Positions 42,822 to 48,423 of a stretch of DNA of 48,423 nucleotides are shown piece by piece. This DNA is from Oxalobacteraceae bacterium (GTDB lineage: Bacteria; Pseudomonadota; Gammaproteobacteria; Burkholderiales; Burkholderiaceae_D): the NCBI GenBank assembly GCA_027490725.1, contig JAIXXN010000070.1, positions 1 through 48,423 on the forward strand, written 5' to 3'. Below the pieces are notes generated by a model, which saw only the letters and a program-made list of their open reading frames with translations, did not search any database and was not told the DNA's origin. Position 1 is the first letter of the stretch. Each line of letters opens with the position of its first letter. The translations under genes were made by a program, and so were the position numbers.

Positions 42822-43541
42822 TTGGACGACGTAGTACAGCCAGAAACCACCCCGATCTTCCAGCGTATCAAAGACTATCTGATCGCGCAGATTGCCAACG
42901 GCACCTGGAAGGAAGGCGACGTGATCCCGTCCGAACAGGCACTGGTGAAACAGTTCGGCGTCTCGCGCATGACGGTCAACCGTGCCGTGCGCGAACTGAC
43001 CGCCGAGCAGTTACTGACCCGCCGGCAGGGCTCCGGCACCTACGTCGCCGCCCAGAAGGTCCAGGCCACGCTGCTGGAAATCCGCTCTATCGCCGACGAA
43101 ATCCGCGCCCGTGGCCACGCCCACCGCAGCAGCCTGCAGCAGCTGGAACGCGTCAAAGCCAGCGAACTGCTGGCGCGCCAGTTCGATCTGCCGGTCGGCC
43201 ACCTGCTATTCCATTCGGTGATTGTGCACTTTGAAAACGGCATCCCGATCCAGGTCGAAGACCGCTGGGCCAATCCGCTGCTGGCGCCCGACTATATGGA
43301 ACAGGACTACGCCACCATCACCCCGAATGAATACCTGATGCGCGCCGCCCCGCTGCAGGATGCCAGCTACAGCATCGAAGCACTGGCCGCGCCGCGCGAC
43401 ATTGCCGAGATGCTGGCGATCGACACCCGCCAGCCCTGTCTGGTGCTGCGCCGCCAGACCCGCTCGAATGGTCAGGTCGCGTCGCTGGCTACCATGTGGC
43501 ATCCGGGCCAGCGCTACCAGTTTGCCGGCAGCGTCGGCTAG
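42822..43541 (+). CDS. hutC: HutC, GntR-family repressor of histidine utilisation
   Basis: A 239-residue GntR/HutC-family protein. Residues 12-75 form the winged helix (IFQRIKDYLIAQIANGTW, PSEQALVKQFGVSRMTVNRAV) and the rest is the UTRA effector domain that binds urocanate in known HutC. The start is TTG at 42822 with GGAGAAG just before it; no ATG fits. It lies 6 kb from the hut operon, but that operon's promoter carries the matching palindrome. The next gene starts six bases after its stop. Confidence 0.92.
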   Translation: MDDVVQPETTPIFQRIKDYLIAQIANGTWKEGDVIPSEQALVKQFGVSRMTVNRAVRELTAEQLLTRRQGSGTYVAAQKVQATLLEIRSIADEIRARGHAHRSSLQQLERVKASELLARQFDLPVGHLLFHSVIVHFENGIPIQVEDRWANPLLAPDYMEQDYATITPNEYLMRAAPLQDASYSIEALAAPRDIAEMLAIDTRQPCLVLRRQTRSNGQVASLATMWHPGQRYQFAGSVG

Positions 43542-43547
43542 CAGACC

Positions 43548-44642
43548 GTGCGCCGCGCCTTCGCTTCCACCGCCCGGCGCGCGCTGGCATCGGCCTTCCT
43601 GCTGCTCGCCAGCGGCACTGCTGCGGCCCTCGAGCAGGTCACCATCCAGCTCAAATGGCGCCACCAGTTCCAGTTCGCCGGCTATTACGCCGCGCAGCAA
43701 CAGGGCTATTACCGTGAGGCGGGACTCGACGTCAGCCTGCTGGAAGCGCGGCCCGGCAGCGATAGCCTGCAGGCCGTGCTGCAGGGGCAGGCCCAGTACG
43801 GCATCAGCAATACCGCCCTGCTGGCAGCGCGCGCACGCGGCCTGCCGGTGGTGGTGCTGGCCTCGGTGTACCAGCATTCGGCAGCGGCCCTGCTGGTGCG
43901 CCGCAACGCCCATGGCCAGCCGCTACTGGGGCCGAATAGCCGCATCATGCTAGCGCCGAGTAATGAAGAACTGGCGCTGTTCCTGCGCAAATACGGTGTG
44001 CCACCGGAATCGCTGGCGCCGGTCAGCCACAATTTCAGTTACGACGATCTCATCGACGGCCGGATCGACGCGATGTCGATCTACAGTACCGAAGCGCCGT
44101 ATATGCTGGAACACAGCAGCCTCGGTTACCAGATCCTGTCACCGCGTGCGCGTGGCGACGATTTCTATGGCGACGTGCTGTACACCACCGAAAGCGAATT
44201 GCGCGATCATCCCGAGCGCGCAGCGGCCGTGCGCGCCGCCACCTTGCGCGGCTGGCAATACGCCATGGCCCATCCCGGCGAAATTGCCGACCTGATCCGG
44301 GAGCGCTACCCGCAGCGTCACGGCCGCGAACACCTGCTCTACGAGGCCCGCCAGTTAGTGCCGCTGCTCGCCGCTGACACGGTCGAACTCGGCTACAGCG
44401 ATCCGCAGCGCTGGCAGACCATCGCCAACAGCTATATCGGCCAGGGCATGCTGCCGCGCGATTTTACGGTGGATGGTTTTCTCTACCAGCCCGCGCAGGC
44501 CAGCGACTGGCAGCGTACTGCCAGCGTGGCCGGCGCCGCGCTGCTCGGTCTGGGCGGACTCGCCACGCTGGTGCTGCTGCGCCAGCGACGGCGCCGCGCC
44601 GGGCAGCCAGCCACCCCGCTGGAACCGTCCGGCAGCAAATAG
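43548..44642 (+). CDS. Periplasmic NMT1/THI5-like binding domain with C-terminal membrane anchor
   Basis: A 364-residue protein. A signal peptide (1-27) is followed by an NMT1/THI5-like domain that opens QLKWRHQFQFAGYYAAQQQGYYREAGLDV, a form usual at the N-terminus of sensor kinases and diguanylate cyclases. A helix at about 326-344 crosses the membrane, then only RQRRRR and a 15-residue tail remain. No kinase, GGDEF or HD output is present. The start is GTG with no good ribosome site. It follows hutC by six bases, so a shared transcript is likely. Ligand is unknown; pyrimidine or histidine-like compounds are guesses. Confidence 0.82.
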   Translation: MRRAFASTARRALASAFLLLASGTAAALEQVTIQLKWRHQFQFAGYYAAQQQGYYREAGLDVSLLEARPGSDSLQAVLQGQAQYGISNTALLAARARGLPVVVLASVYQHSAAALLVRRNAHGQPLLGPNSRIMLAPSNEELALFLRKYGVPPESLAPVSHNFSYDDLIDGRIDAMSIYSTEAPYMLEHSSLGYQILSPRARGDDFYGDVLYTTESELRDHPERAAAVRAATLRGWQYAMAHPGEIADLIRERYPQRHGREHLLYEARQLVPLLAADTVELGYSDPQRWQTIANSYIGQGMLPRDFTVDGFLYQPAQASDWQRTASVAGAALLGLGGLATLVLLRQRRRRAGQPATPLEPSGSK

Positions 44643-44859
44643 TTTGCCCCCCTGCGACAATTTGCCGCACATTTTTTAAAAATGGGTTATTATTTCCGCC
44701 ATTCCCGCCTGCCGATCTTGTTGCCACCCCCTCTAGCACATTGAATTCGCGCATCTGGCCCTCATCTGCTGCCTTACCCGGCGCCTCTGAGGTCCATGCA
44801 GACAACATGGCATAATTCCCAGGCGTTATTTATCCTACAGAACCTCGATTGAGGAATAT

Positions 44860-45186
44860 ATGAGCGAAAATATCAAACACATCACCGATGCATCCTTCGA
44901 AGCCGACGTGCTCAAATCCGACCGCCCTGTGCTGGTCGACTTCTGGGCCGAATGGTGCGGCCCTTGCAAGAGCATCGCCCCGATCCTGGAAGAAGTTGCC
45001 AAGGAATACGACGGCAAGCTGCAGATCGCCAAACTGGACGTGGATGCCAATCAGGCCGTCCCAGCCAAATTCGGTATCCGTGGCATTCCGACCCTGATTC
45101 TGTTCAAAAATGGTGTCGTGGCAGCGCAAAAAGTTGGCGCAATGGCAAAAGGTCAACTGACCTCTTTCATCGACAGCAATATCTAA
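44860..45186 (+). CDS. trxA: Thioredoxin 1 (TrxA)
   Basis: A 108-residue cytoplasmic thioredoxin. C33 and C36 in WCGPCK are the redox pair, and P77 in RGIPTL is the cis-proline. Length equals E. coli TrxA. GAGGAA precedes the ATG. The 217 bases upstream (44643-44859) hold no gene. A CATAAT (44812-44817) may be part of its promoter. rho follows after a 136-base leader. Confidence 0.98.
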   Translation: MSENIKHITDASFEADVLKSDRPVLVDFWAEWCGPCKSIAPILEEVAKEYDGKLQIAKLDVDANQAVPAKFGIRGIPTLILFKNGVVAAQKVGAMAKGQLTSFIDSNI

Positions 45187-45216
45187 GTAGAATATCAGCA
45201 GAGCCGCTGCGGCGGC

Positions 45217-45322
45217 CGCACGGACGACGTTGCGCTCGCAACGTCGCCGCTTAAAGAACACCACAACACCACGTCGTTCCCTCCCCTACCTTTACTTTCC
45301 CGTCACGGGACACTCAACACAT
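45217..45322 (+). promoter_or_regulatory. rho leader with hairpin and C-rich rut-like segment
   Basis: A 9-bp perfect stem (45225-45233 with 45238-45246, loop GCTC) is followed by a stretch rich in C and poor in G (about 45254-45305). This is the base bias of Rho utilisation sites. In E. coli, Rho ends its own mRNA early through a similar leader. Autoregulation here is inference. Confidence 0.55.
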
Positions 45323-46585
<1,263 letters not shown>

Positions 46586-46605
46586 TCCCCCCACGCATCA
46601 TGCAG

Positions 46606-46650
46606 ACGGGCCCGCAGCACACAGATGTGCCGCGGGCCCGTTTTTCTTGT
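46606..46650 (+). terminator. Intrinsic terminator of trxA-rho
   Basis: A long hairpin: ten perfect pairs (46606-46615 with 46632-46641), one mismatch, then five more pairs closing on a four-base loop. It is followed by TTTTTCTTGT. It starts 20 bases after the rho stop. Confidence 0.93.
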
Positions 46651-46655
46651 ATAAT
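46650..46655 (+). promoter_or_regulatory. Candidate rpmE2 promoter -10 box
   Basis: A perfect TATAAT begins in the U-tract of the rho terminator. The expected -35 place falls in the terminator stem (46627-46632) and is a poor match, so the rpmE2 promoter is only partly supported. Confidence 0.4.
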
Positions 46656-46761
46656 CTGCGACCGTATTATTTTTTTATCAGGCAAGTGAGCGGCAATCGG
46701 GTCAAGAAGTAGCATCGACCGACGAAGTGCTGTTTGGCTACCTACTCTACCGAGAACCATT

Positions 46762-47031
46762 ATGAAACCAGAAATTCATCCAGATTACCGCGAAGTAGTG
46801 TTCCACGACCTGTCGTGCGACTTCAAATTCGTGACCCGTTCGACCATCCAGACCCGCGAAACCATTGAGCACAATGGTCAGCAATACCCACTGGTCAAGA
46901 TCGAGGTGTCGGCTGAATCGCACCCATTCTTCACCGGCAAACACAAAATCGTCGACACCGCTGGTCGCGTCGAGAAATTCCGTCAGAAATTTGGTACCGT
47001 TGGTTCCAAAACTGCCGTCGCAGCTGGCTAA
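46762..47031 (+). CDS. rpmE2: Ribosomal protein bL31, type B (zinc-free)
   Basis: An 89-residue bL31 of the long C-minus type. It lacks the CxxC pairs of zinc-binding L31 and keeps only one cysteine (DLSCDFKF). The start MKPEIHPDYREVVFHD and VKIEVSAESHPFFTGKHK are typical. In bacteria with both types this form replaces the zinc form when zinc is low; here it may be the main L31. Its own terminator follows. Confidence 0.96.
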   Translation: MKPEIHPDYREVVFHDLSCDFKFVTRSTIQTRETIEHNGQQYPLVKIEVSAESHPFFTGKHKIVDTAGRVEKFRQKFGTVGSKTAVAAG

Positions 47032-47049
47032 TTTTTGCCGCTACGCCAG

Positions 47050-47076
47050 AAAAAGCAGCCTCGGGCTGCTTTTTTT
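47050..47076 (+). terminator. Intrinsic terminator of rpmE2
   Basis: AAAGCAGCC pairs with GGCTGCTTT around TCG and runs into a T-tract, 20 bases after the rpmE2 stop. Confidence 0.93.
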
Positions 47077-47146
47077 GTTTGTGGGCTCGCGCCACAACCC
47101 GGTTTTCCTTCATACTCGCGTTCTATCTCACCTTGTACACTGATCG

Positions 47147-48423
47147 ATGAAGCCTGTCCGTCTTCCTGCCGCCGCCACGCTGGCCCTGCCACGCTGGGCC
47201 CTGTTTGCCCTCGGCCTGCTCTACATACTGCCCGGCCTGATCGGCCGCGAACCGTGGAAAAATGACGACGCAGCCAGTTTCGGCATCATGTGGACCATGG
47301 CGCACGGCAGCTGGCAAGACTGGCTGTGGCCGAATATCGCCGGCCTGTCGATTCCCGATGAAGGCCCGCTGGCGTTCTGGCTGGGCGCGCTGGGCATCAA
47401 ACTCTTCGGCCCGCTACTGGGCGAGGTGCTGGCGGCCCGCGTGGCCACCGTCGGCATCTTCCTGCTGGGCGTGCTGTCGCTCTGGTACGCCACCTTCAAT
47501 CTGGGGCGCCGTCAGGATGCCCAGCCGCTACGACTAGCCTTTGGCGGCCAGCCAGAGCCGAACGACTTCGGCCGCACCCTGGCCGATGCAGCGGTACTGA
47601 TTTATCTCGGCTGCCTCGGCCTGCTACTGCACAGCCATGAGACCACCTCGGAAGCCCTGCAAGTGTCACTGGTGGCACTGCTGCTGTACCGCACCGTACG
47701 CTACGTGGAAGCACCGTCGCTGCGCAATGCCGCACTGAGCGGTCTGGCGGTCGGGCTGCTGACCCTGACGCGCGGCTGGATCACCCCGGTATTCCTGATG
47801 CTGGCCCTGTTTGCCTGCACCCGCTGGCTCGACCAGCCCGCCATTCGCGCGGTGCGCGATCTGGCCGTCACACTGGCGGTCGGCGCTGCCGTGGCCGCCC
47901 TCTGGCTGTTACCGGCACAGTTGCTGGAACCATATCAGCAGCAAACCCTGCCCGCCTGGCTGGCGTGGAATCTCAACCAGCTGGCCTGGCCCGGTGTGTT
48001 GTCGATCAAATTCTTCCTGCGCGTCGGGACCTGGTTCTACTGGCCGGCCTGGCCGTTTGCCGGCTGGGCCGTTTGGGCCTGGCGCCGCCAGCGGCGCGCC
48101 CTGCACATCGTGGTGCCGCTAGCGTTTGTCAGTATGGGCATGTTGCTGACGCTGTTTAACCCGGCGCCGGAACAGGGACAATTGCTGGTACTGCTGCCGC
48201 CACTGGCCATCATGGCCGCCTTCGGTCTGCTGACCATGAAGCGCGGCGCCATCAATGCCATCGACTGGTTCTCGGTGATGGCGCTGACGCTGTGCGCGGC
48301 CATCATCTGGATCTTCTGGTTTGCCAAACTGACGGGCTGGCCACCGAAAGCGGCCAAAAATGCCCTGAAACTGGTGCCGGGCTTCACCCCGGAACTGGGC
48401 TGGATTGCCCTGCTGGTCGCGCT
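47147..48423 (+). CDS. ArnT-like (GT-C, PMT family) glycosyltransferase, 3' end outside the window
   Basis: The frame stays open for 425 codons to the window edge. A first membrane helix is followed by REPWKNDDAASFGIMW, the acidic first-loop motif of GT-C enzymes such as ArnT, and about ten more hydrophobic segments. ArnT-type enzymes move sugars from undecaprenyl phosphate to lipid A or other targets; the acceptor is unknown here. There is no ribosome site before the ATG. A TACACT at 47136-47141 is a weak -10 candidate. Confidence 0.87.
   Translation, partial: MKPVRLPAAATLALPRWALFALGLLYILPGLIGREPWKNDDAASFGIMWTMAHGSWQDWLWPNIAGLSIPDEGPLAFWLGALGIKLFGPLLGEVLAARVATVGIFLLGVLSLWYATFNLGRRQDAQPLRLAFGGQPEPNDFGRTLADAAVLIYLGCLGLLLHSHETTSEALQVSLVALLLYRTVRYVEAPSLRNAALSGLAVGLLTLTRGWITPVFLMLALFACTRWLDQPAIRAVRDLAVTLAVGAAVAALWLLPAQLLEPYQQQTLPAWLAWNLNQLAWPGVLSIKFFLRVGTWFYWPAWPFAGWAVWAWRRQRRALHIVVPLAFVSMGMLLTLFNPAPEQGQLLVLLPPLAIMAAFGLLTMKRGAINAIDWFSVMALTLCAAIIWIFWFAKLTGWPPKAAKNALKLVPGFTPELGWIALLVA

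Overview
The window is chromosomal DNA of a Gram-negative bacterium with fairly high G+C. It is gene-dense and there is no sign of phage, plasmid, insertion sequence, CRISPR or tRNA. Gene content points to a betaproteobacterium of the Burkholderiales, most likely Oxalobacteraceae: divergent pmbA/darP, a DUF2863-like protein, trxA-rho-rpmE2, MsbA and a PF09859-type oxygenase next to ada. The family assignment is inference from gene content only.

Layout: (1) 1-3.3 kb holds the start of a phenylacetate operon (paaA, first bases of paaB), its divergent regulator paaX, and an orphan TRAP binding protein. (2) 3.4-8 kb carries a cytosolic M14 carboxypeptidase, pmbA, and the overlapping set darP-mog-esterase, closed by a very strong terminator. 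(3) 8-15 kb has a carboxymuconolactone decarboxylase-like protein, a class III aminotransferase, an FAH-family hydrolase, and a tight three-gene operon of radical-SAM KamA-like enzyme, MFS transporter and prolyl-4-hydroxylase-like dioxygenase. (4) 14.7-23.5 kb is sensory and envelope: a secreted single-Cache protein with a chemoreceptor, an HDOD protein with a DUF2863-like protein, two lipoproteins each with its own consensus-like promoter, and a decayed GNAT gene. (5) 23.5-29.4 kb is mixed housekeeping with two unlisted-size small proteins and a large secreted zinc metalloprotease. (6) 29.5-36.9 kb is a complete histidine-degradation operon hutU-H-G-F-D-I, using the five-step route through formylglutamate. 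Its promoter has a perfect HutC-type palindrome lying exactly between -35 and -10. The regulator hutC is 6 kb away at 42.8 kb. (7) 37-48.4 kb has a periplasmic amidohydrolase, msbA, ada plus an oxidative DNA-demethylase candidate, hutC with a membrane-tethered NMT1/THI5-like sensor, trxA, rho, rpmE2 and the start of an ArnT-like glycosyltransferase.

The strongest non-coding signals are the hutU operator/promoter, a three-copy 19-nt phased repeat overlapping the ada -35 box, a C-rich G-poor leader before rho that looks like a rut site, and a dyad-rich divergent region before a DMT transporter that may be transcribed as a leaderless mRNA. I see no clearly new multi-gene defence or mobile system. 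The best candidates for undescribed biology are the phased ada repeats, the kamA-MFS-P4H operon, the lipoprotein pair and the output-less sensor behind hutC.
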